From a virus: DNA of 38,328 nucleotides. The notes beneath the pieces are model-generated. The model was given only the letters and a program-made list of their open reading frames with translations. It was not told the DNA's origin and did no database searches. Both the position numbers and the translations under genes were made by a program. Every line of letters starts with the position of its first letter. Position 1 is the first letter of the stretch. Where the stretch lies: IMG/VR virus record IMGVR_UViG_3300028550_002804, positions 1-38,328 of that record. One strand, written 5' to 3'. Shown in pieces: positions 31,250 to 37,375 of the stretch.

Positions 31250-31549
31250 ATGAAATTCAAAGATTTTCTAGAGAATGCTAATGAGTGGGATGAGCTAGAG
31301 GAAGCATCAGAGTATCAGGGTAGGAAGGTTACATTAAATAAACCATTCTATACTCCCGATGGGCCCAAGAAATCTGCTGTTTATGTTACTGGGCCAAAAG
31401 GTGATACCGTTATTGTTCGATTTGGTGATCCGAATATGGAAATTAAAAGAGATAATCCCAAAAATAGAGCAAGTTTTAGAGCAAGACATAATTGCGATAG
31501 TCCAGGCCCCAAATGGAAGGCAAAATATTGGTCTTGCAAGGCATGGTAG
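31250..31549 (+). CDS. Conserved phage protein with RARHNC/YWSC C-terminus
   Basis: The N-terminus MKFKDFLENANEWDELEEA resembles a T4 capsid-targeting leader with an L-x-E-type site. The conserved body is EYQGRKVTLNKPF...VRFGDPNMEIKRDNPKNRASFRARHNCDSPGPKWKAKYWSCKAW, a domain I recognise from many tailed phages and some large viruses. Two Cys with His suggest metal binding. GGAGAG precedes the ATG. Given the leader, it may be packaged in the head; function unproven. Confidence 0.6.
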   Translation: MKFKDFLENANEWDELEEASEYQGRKVTLNKPFYTPDGPKKSAVYVTGPKGDTVIVRFGDPNMEIKRDNPKNRASFRARHNCDSPGPKWKAKYWSCKAW

Positions 31550-31571
31550 TTTATAAATGTGTATCAAATTT

Positions 31572-31595
31572 GTTGAGAGGATGAGAAATATATAA
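31572..31595 (+). repeat. Left direct repeat flanking lysozyme gene
   Basis: 24 bases (GTTGAGAGGATGAGAAATAT plus ATAA) that match 32014-32037 at 22 positions. In the matching frame it reads VERMRNI-stop, the same as the lysozyme C-terminus, so it looks like the end of an earlier lysozyme copy. Confidence 0.8.
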
Positions 31596-31596
31596 A

Positions 31597-32037
31597 ATGA
31601 ATATTGAAAAATTACAAAAAGAATTAGAAATTGATGAGGGGTGTAAATACGAAATATATCTTGATCACCTTGGTTATCCTACTTTTGGCGTGGGCCATTT
31701 GGTTCTTGAGTCTGATCCCGAATATGGGTGGGAAGTAGGAGCGTCCATTGATACTGTTAGAGTCAATGAAGCATTTGAAGATGATGTTGAGAGTGTACTG
31801 ACAGATTGTGAGAAATTATATGTACAGTGGGAACATTTGCCAGAAGAAGTAAAATTGATTGTTGCTAATATGATGTTCAATATGGGATATACTCGCTTGA
31901 GTAAATTTAAGGGTATGAAACGTGGCGTTGATGCAAGAGATTGGAATGCAGCAGCAGATGAGATGGTTGACAGTGTATGGTATCGTCAAGTAACCAATCG
32001 AGCAGATAGATTAGTTGAAAGAATGAGAAATATATAA
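31597..32037 (+). CDS. e: T4-type lysozyme (GH24 endolysin)
   Basis: A 146-residue GH24 lysozyme that cuts peptidoglycan glycan chains. The T4 catalytic triad aligns as Glu14 (IDEGCKYEIY), Asp23 (YLDHLGYP) and Thr29 (PTFGVGH). The C-terminal half retains NMMFNMGYTRLSKFKGM and YRQVTNRADRLVERMRNI. No signal peptide, so it needs a holin for access to the periplasm. T4 lysozyme has 164 residues. A direct repeat of its last 24 bases lies just upstream of the gene. Confidence 0.92.
   Translation: MNIEKLQKELEIDEGCKYEIYLDHLGYPTFGVGHLVLESDPEYGWEVGASIDTVRVNEAFEDDVESVLTDCEKLYVQWEHLPEEVKLIVANMMFNMGYTRLSKFKGMKRGVDARDWNAAADEMVDSVWYRQVTNRADRLVERMRNI
32014..32037 (+). repeat. Right direct repeat at lysozyme gene end
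   Basis: The last 24 bases of the lysozyme gene, including its TAA, match 31572-31595 with two G/A differences. The pair suggests duplication or replacement of the gene by recombination between repeats. Confidence 0.8.
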
Positions 32038-32039
32038 TA

Positions 32040-32756
32040 ATGACAAAATTTAATCATGTATCAGTGGAATTACCAGAACTAAAAACAACAACAATTGACC
32101 AGCAAAGATTCTATGTAACGCCGGATAATAATTATTACCCATCAATCACAACAGTTCTATCAATCCGAAGTAAACAGGGATTGATGGAATGGCGTAAGCG
32201 TGTAGGTAATGATGTGGCAAACTATGTTAGCAGAACTGCTGCTGCCAGAGGAACTAAAGTCCACCATATGTGCGAAGATTATCTTAATAATATGGAAAGT
32301 GACTGGCCTAATAAATGGAAAGATCATAAGAAAAACTTTCTTCCTTGGTGTCTATTTGGCCAATTAAAAGATAATGTGTTGGGTAATATTAGTGACATAT
32401 ATGCTCAAGAGTGTAGTTTGTATAGTGATAAATACAAGGTAGCGGGTAGGGTTGATTGTATTGCAAAGTACAATGGTGTTCTTTCAATCATTGATTTCAA
32501 GACATCAACAAAAGTACGATCTGATGATTGGAACGAAAATTACTATATTCAGGGTTCTGCATATGCAGAAATGTTTTCTGAAATGACAGGGATTGATACA
32601 AACCAAGTAGTAATTTTAGTTGTTACAGAAGACGGCACTGTTCAAGAATTCATCAAAGAAAAGGGTGATTATTTGGATGCTTTAGAATCCTCCGTTACAG
32701 AATGGGGAAAACGAAATGAAACAGATAGTAGGGGCCTGCCGATTATTTATCGCTAG
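32040..32756 (+). CDS. PD-(D/E)XK exonuclease (MGME1/RecB-like)
   Basis: A 238-residue protein with YYPSITTVLSIRSKQGLMEWRKRVG, AAARGTKVHHMCEDYL and AGRVDCIAKYNGVLSIIDFKTSTK. The His, Asp and D-F-K residues form the RecB-type nuclease core, and the order fits the mitochondrial-genome-maintenance exonuclease family common in T4-like marine phages. It probably trims single-stranded ends in replication or recombination, or degrades host DNA. It abuts the lysozyme gene (TAATAATG). Confidence 0.82.
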   Translation: MTKFNHVSVELPELKTTTIDQQRFYVTPDNNYYPSITTVLSIRSKQGLMEWRKRVGNDVANYVSRTAAARGTKVHHMCEDYLNNMESDWPNKWKDHKKNFLPWCLFGQLKDNVLGNISDIYAQECSLYSDKYKVAGRVDCIAKYNGVLSIIDFKTSTKVRSDDWNENYYIQGSAYAEMFSEMTGIDTNQVVILVVTEDGTVQEFIKEKGDYLDALESSVTEWGKRNETDSRGLPIIYR

Positions 32757-33078
32757 TGGCATAGTATTTTTAACATTGCTAACACCAATCATTTCAGCAG
32801 CTGCTGAAGAAATACCTTTGCAACAGACACAAAAACCTGTATATTGTGGTAATGCCACAAATTTGTTAAATTTTATTACTAAAAAACATAAAGAATCTCC
32901 TATTGTAATTTTTAGTGGAGGAAATGGTGTTGAACACCAAATTGTAGTTTTTGTAAATATAAACACTGGCACTGTTTCTGTAGTAGAAAATCGTTCTGGC
33001 GGAATTGGGTGTTTAATAGCATTTGGTACTGATGTAATGGTTGTTCCAGTAAAAGAAAAAGAAGGCTCCGGCTCTTGA
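32716..33078 (+). CDS. Secreted protein of unknown function
   Basis: The N-terminus (ACRLFIASGIVFLTLLTPIISAAA) is a Sec signal peptide with an AAA cleavage region. The mature ~90 residues contain PVYCGNATNLLNFITKKH, VIFSGGNGVEHQIVVFVNINTGTVSVVENRSGGIGC, with two Cys likely bonded in the periplasm. It overlaps the exonuclease gene by 41 bases in another frame. No family recognised; an envelope or superinfection-exclusion factor is possible. Confidence 0.6.
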   Translation: MKQIVGACRLFIASGIVFLTLLTPIISAAAEEIPLQQTQKPVYCGNATNLLNFITKKHKESPIVIFSGGNGVEHQIVVFVNINTGTVSVVENRSGGIGCLIAFGTDVMVVPVKEKEGSGS

Positions 33079-33096
33079 TTATTTTTTAAAAAGGTA

Positions 33097-33125
33097 TTGA
33101 CAAAATGCATATGATATGGTATAAA
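33097..33125 (+). promoter_or_regulatory. Sigma70-type promoter for permuted tmRNA
   Basis: TTGACA (33097-33102), 17 bases, TATAAA (33120-33125). Transcription would start around 33132, at the 5' edge of the tmRNA acceptor piece. The -10 overlaps a TATAAATA string, so late transcription is also possible. Confidence 0.78.
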
Positions 33126-33129
33126 TATA

Positions 33130-33195
33130 GTACAGTTTGATGATACGGACTGAAAGTTGTACAGGACTTGGGGGCAGTACCCAACGCCTCCACCA
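33130..33195 (+). ncRNA. ssrA: Acceptor piece of a permuted two-piece tmRNA
   Basis: The 3' acceptor strand CGCCTCC (33185-33191) followed by A and CCA (33193-33195) pairs with GGGGGCG at 33373-33379. The T-arm is TTGGG-GGCAGTA-CCCAA (33168-33184); the GGCAGT-type loop, in place of TTCGAAT, is a trait I associate with alphaproteobacterial permuted tmRNA. TTGTACA (33157-33163) can pair with TGTATAG (33399-33405) to form helix 2 with G-T pairs. The acceptor lies upstream of the coding piece, as in circularly permuted ssrA genes. The 5' end is approximate. Confidence 0.85.
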
Positions 33196-33208
33196 AAAGG
33201 AGATTGGT

Positions 33209-33286
33209 ATGATTGTATTAGTATTTAAATACCAAGGGGAGGGTCAAGATGAAGACCCAGACCCTGTTCGCAAAGGAAGCCGTTAA
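33209..33286 (+). CDS. Small ORF in tmRNA spacer (25 aa)
   Basis: ATG 33209 follows AAGGAGA with 5-6 bases spacing, immediately after the tmRNA CCA end. The product is MIVLVFKYQGEGQDEDPDPV plus RKGSR. It overlaps the 40-residue membrane ORF in another frame and may be its leader peptide. The good ribosome site is the main support. Confidence 0.4.
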   Translation: MIVLVFKYQGEGQDEDPDPVRKGSR

Positions 33287-33371
33287 GTGGATGTTTAAGG
33301 CTTATGTAGTTTGGAGTATTTGTGCAGATATATTTCTTCTTGGTGGAATTGCGTACCTAATCTTTTTTTGA
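33249..33371 (+). CDS. Small membrane protein in tmRNA spacer (40 aa)
   Basis: ATG 33249 follows GGGGAGGGTC. The product starts MKTQTLFAKEAVKWMFKAY and has a C-terminal membrane helix (ICADIFLLGGIAYLIFF). Its TGA ends 1 base before the tmRNA coding piece. It occupies the spacer that is normally discarded from permuted tmRNA precursors. No family recognised. Confidence 0.5.
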   Translation: MKTQTLFAKEAVKWMFKAYVVWSICADIFLLGGIAYLIFF

Positions 33372-33372
33372 T

Positions 33373-33550
33373 GGGGGCGAAATAGGATCGACTGGCAGTG
33401 TATAGGAAAGTGGAGAATTGTGGATTGACCGCCTTATAGGTCAAATTCGTAAATGCAAACGATAATATTGCATCTCAAGATTACGCTCTAGCAGCGTAGT
33501 TGGATAGGGTTTCGGTGGGTTTCCTAGTAACAGAATAACCCACCACTTTA
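33373..33550 (+). ncRNA. ssrA: Coding piece of permuted tmRNA (tag ANDNIASQDYALAA)
   Basis: It begins GGGGGCGAAATAGGATCGAC, the conserved tmRNA 5' segment (acceptor strand plus D-like loop). The resume codon GCA at 33455 opens the tag frame 33455-33499: ANDNIASQDYALAA then TAG. The AND start and ALAA end are standard tmRNA tag features that direct tagged proteins to ClpXP-type proteases. A hairpin GGTGGGTT/AACCCACC (33514-33521, 33537-33544) follows. The RNA rescues stalled ribosomes with SmpB. The 3' end is approximate. Confidence 0.88.
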
Positions 33551-33563
33551 TTGAAAAAAGGAG

Positions 33564-33592
33564 TTGACAAGTAGATATTATTATGTTATACT
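33564..33592 (+). promoter_or_regulatory. Sigma70-type promoter
   Basis: TTGACA (33564-33569), 17 bases, TATACT (33587-33592): near-consensus. It would drive the HTH gene at 33648 and perhaps gp33 and gp59 downstream. Confidence 0.78.
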
Positions 33593-33609
33593 CTATAAAC
33601 AATGTCACT

Positions 33610-33627
33610 GATGATATTGTTATCATC
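33610..33627 (+). promoter_or_regulatory. Palindrome downstream of promoter, candidate operator
   Basis: GATGATA-TTGT-TATCATC, a perfect 7-bp inverted repeat lying about 11 to 28 bases after the predicted transcription start and 20 bases before an HTH-protein start. It could be an autoregulatory operator or an mRNA hairpin near the ribosome site. Confidence 0.45.
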
Positions 33628-33647
33628 TTGAAAGGATGAATTATACT

Positions 33648-33908
33648 ATGGTTACTACTACTACTCAGACCGCTAAGGTCGCTAATGCACTAAAGAATGG
33701 TGCAGAACTTACCGCAAAACAGATTTCAGCACGTTATGGTGTTAAGAATGTTCGTGCGGTGATCAGTAAACTACGTTTAGAAGGTTATTCTATCTATCTG
33801 AATAAGCGTGTATCGTCTTTTGATGGTGAAACCTACATGAAGTATCGTTTGGGTACACCACGCCGTGCTGTTGTTGCAGCTGGTTATGCCGCTCTACGTT
33901 CTGCGTAA
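33648..33908 (+). CDS. Small helix-turn-helix DNA-binding protein
   Basis: The start at ATG 33648 (MVTTTTQTAKVANALKNG) fits this phage family; ATG 33636 in frame adds MNYT and has AAAGG too close. ELTAKQISARYGVKNVRAVISKLRLEGYSIYLNKR is a winged helix-turn-helix. The C-terminus (YRLGTPRRAVVAAGYAALRSA) is conserved in marine phages. It is likely an early transcription regulator or nucleoid protein. Strong promoter and palindrome lie upstream. Confidence 0.75.
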   Translation: MVTTTTQTAKVANALKNGAELTAKQISARYGVKNVRAVISKLRLEGYSIYLNKRVSSFDGETYMKYRLGTPRRAVVAAGYAALRSA

Positions 33909-33942
33909 ATAAGCATAACGGGTGATGCCGTAATACATCCGT

Positions 33943-33964
33943 GGGGGGCCATGGTTAGCCCCCC
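33943..33964 (+). terminator. Hairpin after HTH gene (possible terminator or attenuator)
   Basis: GGGGGGC (33943-33949) pairs with GCCCCCC (33958-33964) around CATGGTTA. There is no T run afterwards, so it may stabilise mRNA ends or partly terminate before gp33. Confidence 0.55.
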
Positions 33965-33988
33965 AACTTAATATAATGAAGGATACAA

Positions 33989-34216
33989 ATGATACCAATG
34001 GCTTTAATCACAACAAAAAATTTTACAATTGCAATTGAGAACATTGCAAAAGAGAAGCATATTACTCATATGGATGCTGTTTTACATTATTGCGAAAAAG
34101 AGGGTATTGAACCTGAGTCTGTCAGCTCTCTTATCTCAAAGGGTCTTAAAGAAAAGATCGAAGCAAATGCAAGAGACTTAAATTTCTTGCCGAGGCAAGC
34201 ACAATTACCAATCTAG
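33989..34216 (+). CDS. 33: gp33-like late-transcription coactivator
   Basis: A 75-residue protein: ITTKNFTIAIENIAKEKHITHMDAVLHYCEKEGIEPESVSSLISKGLKEKI...LNFLPRQAQLPI. The MDAVLHYCE/xxExE and C-terminal LP pattern fits the short gp33 homologues of marine T4-like phages. gp33 binds the RNA polymerase flap and links gp55-bound polymerase to the sliding clamp for late TATAAATA promoters. T4 gp33 is longer (112). AAGGA precedes the ATG by 5 bases. Lies before gp59, as expected for the 33-59-32 cluster. Confidence 0.72.
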   Translation: MIPMALITTKNFTIAIENIAKEKHITHMDAVLHYCEKEGIEPESVSSLISKGLKEKIEANARDLNFLPRQAQLPI

Positions 34217-34219
34217 ACA

Positions 34220-34807
34220 ATGGAACCGATTGACGTTTATTTAATGTATTGTGCTATGAAAGCACATTTTAGTAAGAATGATTATGACTTCTTAACTTAC
34301 AAAGGTAAGAGTCGTGTACCCAGAAATTCGTTCTATAAACGTAAGGACAGATTTTTCTTTGCCAGGCTTTCTAAAAAATATGAAGATCATGAGGACATTA
34401 AGAACTATCTAGTTGCTAATTTCATTGTGGATAAACAAGGCTATGTTGCAAATTTTAATGATAAAAATTACGAACAATGGAAAGAGAAAAGAAACAATTT
34501 CTATGACATATTCACCGAAGAAATTCGTCCATTTGTAAAGAATTTTAATCCAATATTTGAGGTAAAAAATTCTGAACATCCACTTATCCTAAAAGAATAT
34601 CTTGGCAAAAGAGTATCACTTGAAACTCTTATCATTCTAGATGAGCTCGTAGGATTTACTAAAACTTGGAACAGACGTTTAGCAGAGGATTATATATGGT
34701 ACGATCTTAAAAAATTAATGGAAAATTACAAAAGGTTCTTGACAATTGATAAGAATTGTTATAGAATACAATTATTGAAACTCATAGAGGAGTCTAGTGA
34801 TGAGTAG
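34220..34807 (+). CDS. 59: gp59-like helicase loader
   Basis: A 195-residue protein (T4 gp59: 217). VYLMYCAMKAHFSKNDYDFLTYKGKSRVPRNSFYKRKDRFFFARLSKKY matches the gp59 N-terminal domain (T4: RRDKYFFQKLSEKY), and SLETLIILDELVGF and YKRFLTIDKNCYR match the C-terminal domain. gp59 binds forked DNA and gp32 and loads the gp41 helicase. Position between gp33 and gp32 fits the T4 order with insertions. It overlaps the next gene by 8 bases. Confidence 0.85.
   Translation: MEPIDVYLMYCAMKAHFSKNDYDFLTYKGKSRVPRNSFYKRKDRFFFARLSKKYEDHEDIKNYLVANFIVDKQGYVANFNDKNYEQWKEKRNNFYDIFTEEIRPFVKNFNPIFEVKNSEHPLILKEYLGKRVSLETLIILDELVGFTKTWNRRLAEDYIWYDLKKLMENYKRFLTIDKNCYRIQLLKLIEESSDE
34739..34767 (+). promoter_or_regulatory. 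Possible sigma70-type promoter inside gp59 gene
   Basis: TTGACA (34739-34744), 17 bases, TAGAAT (34762-34767), in the last codons of gp59. It could feed the coiled-coil gene and tRNA-Thr. Coding constraint means chance cannot be excluded. Confidence 0.4.
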
Positions 34808-35009
34808 TAGTGAAGAACTTGAACGTAATAAAGCGTTCTTGGAAAATGAAGTTCAAGTGCTGACAAGTAGAGTAAAAACACTTGAGTGGGAGTGTACAGA
34901 GTTGCAGCAATCTAACTCTGAATTGTCAGAGCGAGTTCAAAAGCTAGCATCTCGGCAACCGGCGTGGCCAAAGGGATATCGTCCACAAAGGCGACACAAC
35001 TCAGCTTAA
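34800..35009 (+). CDS. Small coiled-coil protein (69 aa)
   Basis: The start at ATG 34800 follows GAGGAG at 7 bases; an in-frame GTG lies 3 bases earlier. The chain is one long coiled coil (LERNKAFLENEVQVLTSRVKTLEWECTELQQSNSELSERVQKL) ending in a basic tail (PKGYRPQRRHNSA). Probably a dimeric accessory factor. Unknown role; lies between gp59 and a tRNA. Confidence 0.6.
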   Translation: MSSSEELERNKAFLENEVQVLTSRVKTLEWECTELQQSNSELSERVQKLASRQPAWPKGYRPQRRHNSA

Positions 35010-35024
35010 GTTGATAAATGGTTT

Positions 35025-35101
35025 GCCGGAGTAGCTCAGTTGGTAGTAGCAGTTGCCTTGTAAGCATCAGGTCAGGAGTTCGAATCTTCTCTCCGGCACC
35101 A
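35025..35101 (+). tRNA. tRNA-Thr (anticodon TGT), somewhat degenerate
   Basis: Acceptor GCCGGAG/CTCCGGC pairs perfectly, followed by A and encoded CCA. The anticodon loop is CTTGTAA (TGT), reading ACA. Oddities: the D-stem is reduced to GCT/AGC with an enlarged loop, the anticodon stem GTTGC/GCATC has a T-T mismatch, and the T-stem AGGAG/CTTCT has one G-T. It may be functional with lower stability or be decaying. Confidence 0.85.
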
Positions 35102-35155
35102 TTTAATTAGAAGATTACATGAAAGAAGAAGTGAAGAGATATAGGTAGGTATGAA

Positions 35156-35845
35156 ATGAAAGCTAAAGATTACGTTATCGTCACAGCAATTTCATCGTAT
35201 CGTATGCGTTATGTAATGCACCGTGATGATCTACAGAAAAAAAATCCATTAGACCCTGTTAATGCTATTGAATGGGCTCACGATACGGTTATTATGGAAA
35301 GATGTGAAGAGTTCTCTCAAGAGCATATGGGAGAGTATATCATTGATACTATGGAAATGAATGAAGATGATATCGTTGAGCTTTTCGATAAAGAAAATGA
35401 TTATCTTAGTGAGTGGACAAGAGAACAAAAACTTAACTTGGTGAGGAAAAGCATTGATTCAGATGAACAGCTGTACCGTGCCGGAGATGGTGTTTCACAG
35501 GACGATAAGACTGCGGTGAAGTCGCCCAGACAATCTATTGCAGAAGCCATACTTGCTGCCGAACAGGGGAAATCCTCTGCCCAGTTCAATCTGGGTTTTA
35601 TGTATGAAAATGGAAAAGGTGTTGCGAAGAATTATAAAATTGCCCTGAAGTGGTACAGACTTGCTGCTGAACAGGGGGATGCCGATGCCCTGACCAATCT
35701 GGGTAATATGTACCACAACGGTTACGGTGTTCCCCAGGACGATAAGACTGCTGTTAAATGGTGGAAACTTGCTGCCGAACAGGGGGATGCCAAGTCCCAG
35801 TACAATCTGGATATCATACTCCGTAGAGGAGAATATGATGACTAA
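35156..35845 (+). CDS. Sel1-repeat protein with phage N-terminal domain
   Basis: The N-terminal ~105 residues (YVIVTAISSYRMRYVMHRDDLQ, VNAIEWAHDTVIMERCEEFSQEH) are a domain known from marine phages. Residues ~120-225 are Sel1-like repeats (SAQFNLGFMYENGKGVAKNYKIALKWYRLAAEQGDADALTNLGNMY). They mediate protein-protein contacts. The repeat half is visibly richer in G and C than the front half, and the 17-base string CAGGACGATAAGACTGC occurs twice, suggesting repeats acquired or expanded separately. Possibly an adaptor for a host complex. Confidence 0.8.
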   Translation: MKAKDYVIVTAISSYRMRYVMHRDDLQKKNPLDPVNAIEWAHDTVIMERCEEFSQEHMGEYIIDTMEMNEDDIVELFDKENDYLSEWTREQKLNLVRKSIDSDEQLYRAGDGVSQDDKTAVKSPRQSIAEAILAAEQGKSSAQFNLGFMYENGKGVAKNYKIALKWYRLAAEQGDADALTNLGNMYHNGYGVPQDDKTAVKWWKLAAEQGDAKSQYNLDIILRRGEYDD

Positions 35846-35975
35846 GTATATTGTATCTAACTCTTTGATATGTGGATATGATGTTGCTGGCCATGGGAAA
35901 GACTACTGTAATAAATGTGCAGAGAAGTTGGAGAAGGTAAATGGAAGTAAAACTAATAGATCGCATGGGAAATGA
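35838..35975 (+). CDS. Small putative zinc-binding protein (45 aa)
   Basis: ATG 35838 lies 6 bases after GAGGAG (ATG 35835 is an alternative). The product has LICGYDVAGHGKDYCNKCAEKLEK: Cys, His and a CxxC, enough for a small zinc site. It overlaps the Sel1 gene by 8 bases and the ThyX gene by 35 in another frame. Unknown role. Confidence 0.6.
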   Translation: MTKYIVSNSLICGYDVAGHGKDYCNKCAEKLEKVNGSKTNRSHGK

Positions 35976-36558
35976 TTTGTCGGTAGTAAATGCTGCTCGT
36001 GTTTCCTTCGCAAAAGTTCACGAACAATTTGATGAGAAGAATGATGTTGGACTTATCAATTATCTTGCAAAGCATAATCATTGGAGTCCCTTTGGTCATG
36101 CTTCCATGCAATTTCATATCAAGGCTCCCGTATTTGTCGCAAGACAATTAGTAAAGCATCAGATAGGATTGACATGGAATGAAGTGTCAAGACGATATGT
36201 AGATACAGAAGTTGAATTTTATGAACCTAAAGAATGGCGACTTGCAGCAGAGAATAAGAAGCAAGGTTCATCAGAGGAAACGGTAAAATATAGTATTTTT
36301 CCGGCACACAAATTTGCCAAACAATGCTATGAGAATATGTTGAATATGGGTATTGCACCAGAAATGGCTCGTATGGTTTTACCCCAATCAATGTATACAG
36401 AATGGTATTGGAGTGGCACATTATATGCGTTTGCTCGTGTATGTAATCTACGATGCAAACCTGATGCACAGAAGGAGACACAGAATGTTGGATGGGGCAT
36501 TGACAAGTATGCAAGGAAACTCTTTCCTGCCAGCTGGGCCGCATTACGAGATGCATAA
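35941..36558 (+). CDS. thyX: Flavin-dependent thymidylate synthase ThyX
   Basis: A 205-residue ThyX: LIDRMGNDLSVVNAARVSF, LAKHNHWSPFGHASMQFHIKAPVFVARQLVKHQIGLTWNEVSRRYVD and RCKPDAQKETQ are family blocks. The RHRx7S signature appears as KHQ-x7-S, a form I know from phage ThyX. It makes dTMP from dUMP with FAD and methylene-THF, without oxidising folate. With the class II RNR it completes deoxynucleotide synthesis. GAGAAGG precedes the ATG. Confidence 0.92.
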   Translation: MEVKLIDRMGNDLSVVNAARVSFAKVHEQFDEKNDVGLINYLAKHNHWSPFGHASMQFHIKAPVFVARQLVKHQIGLTWNEVSRRYVDTEVEFYEPKEWRLAAENKKQGSSEETVKYSIFPAHKFAKQCYENMLNMGIAPEMARMVLPQSMYTEWYWSGTLYAFARVCNLRCKPDAQKETQNVGWGIDKYARKLFPASWAALRDA

Positions 36559-37375
36559 AGCGCTTGTCATAGGTAATGGTGAATCACGATCATGGTTTAG
36601 ACCACATGGCCACTATAGTAGAATTTTTGATGAAGAGGTTGTGACATGGGGTTGTAATGCGATTTATCGTGATGGAGCTGTTCATAATCTTGTTGCGGCA
36701 GATTATGCCATGCAGCAAGAAATATATGATTCTGGTTATTGCTTAGACAATCCAGAGTATGGAGATATAAAGGTTATTCACTTTGCTAATTGGAGTCCAG
36801 TACCAGCTGATGTTGCAGAGGTGATGTTTATGGGATATGACATTCCAGAGGCTTTTATTCATAGAAGTAAGAATAGAACTGATCAATGTGTTATATCAGG
36901 AAAAGACCCTCTTACATTGCAAGAGAAAATTGAAAATGCTATTTCAATGAATCCAAACCTTGATATGAATGATCTAAAACTCAAGATGGAAAAGGATGTC
37001 GGAGTTTGGATTACCTATGTTGAACCGAATGATGATGTAGTTCCTATTGATTATCCTGTAGGCTGGTCTGCTGGTAATACCGCACTTTATCTTGCATGTC
37101 AGAACGGTGCTAAAAAAGTTTATGTTTTGGGATTTGATTTAAGCTCATATGATCAACCATTAAACAATATGTACAAAGGTACGAATAATTATTTGCCTCT
37201 TGATGCAAAAGGGTTTAATCCTGTGAATTGGTATAATCAGATGAAAGCAGTATTCAGAGAGTTTTCTTTATATGACACTAAATTTTATTTGGTAGATTCG
37301 ACTGCTAAGTTTAATGAGGATAATGTATCCTATATAACAAAGAATGAATTATGTGAGGAGTTAAAAATAGTATGA
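36551..37375 (+). CDS. Rossmann-like protein, DUF115/GT42-like
   Basis: The start at ATG 36551 (MHKALVIGNGESRSWFRPHG) overlaps the thyX end by 8 bases; upstream in-frame ATGs lie deep inside thyX. Blocks are ALVIGNGESRSWF, VVTWGCNAIYRDG, and GWSAGNTALYLACQNGAKKVYVLGFDLS. By eye this order (GNGxS, CNxIY, SxGxxALxxAxxxGxKxxYxxGxD) resembles bacterial sialyltransferases of the GT42 type and DUF115 proteins. I infer a nucleotide-sugar-binding enzyme. Related genes occur in marine T4-like phages. Substrate unknown. Confidence 0.6.
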   Translation: MHKALVIGNGESRSWFRPHGHYSRIFDEEVVTWGCNAIYRDGAVHNLVAADYAMQQEIYDSGYCLDNPEYGDIKVIHFANWSPVPADVAEVMFMGYDIPEAFIHRSKNRTDQCVISGKDPLTLQEKIENAISMNPNLDMNDLKLKMEKDVGVWITYVEPNDDVVPIDYPVGWSAGNTALYLACQNGAKKVYVLGFDLSSYDQPLNNMYKGTNNYLPLDAKGFNPVNWYNQMKAVFREFSLYDTKFYLVDSTAKFNEDNVSYITKNELCEELKIV

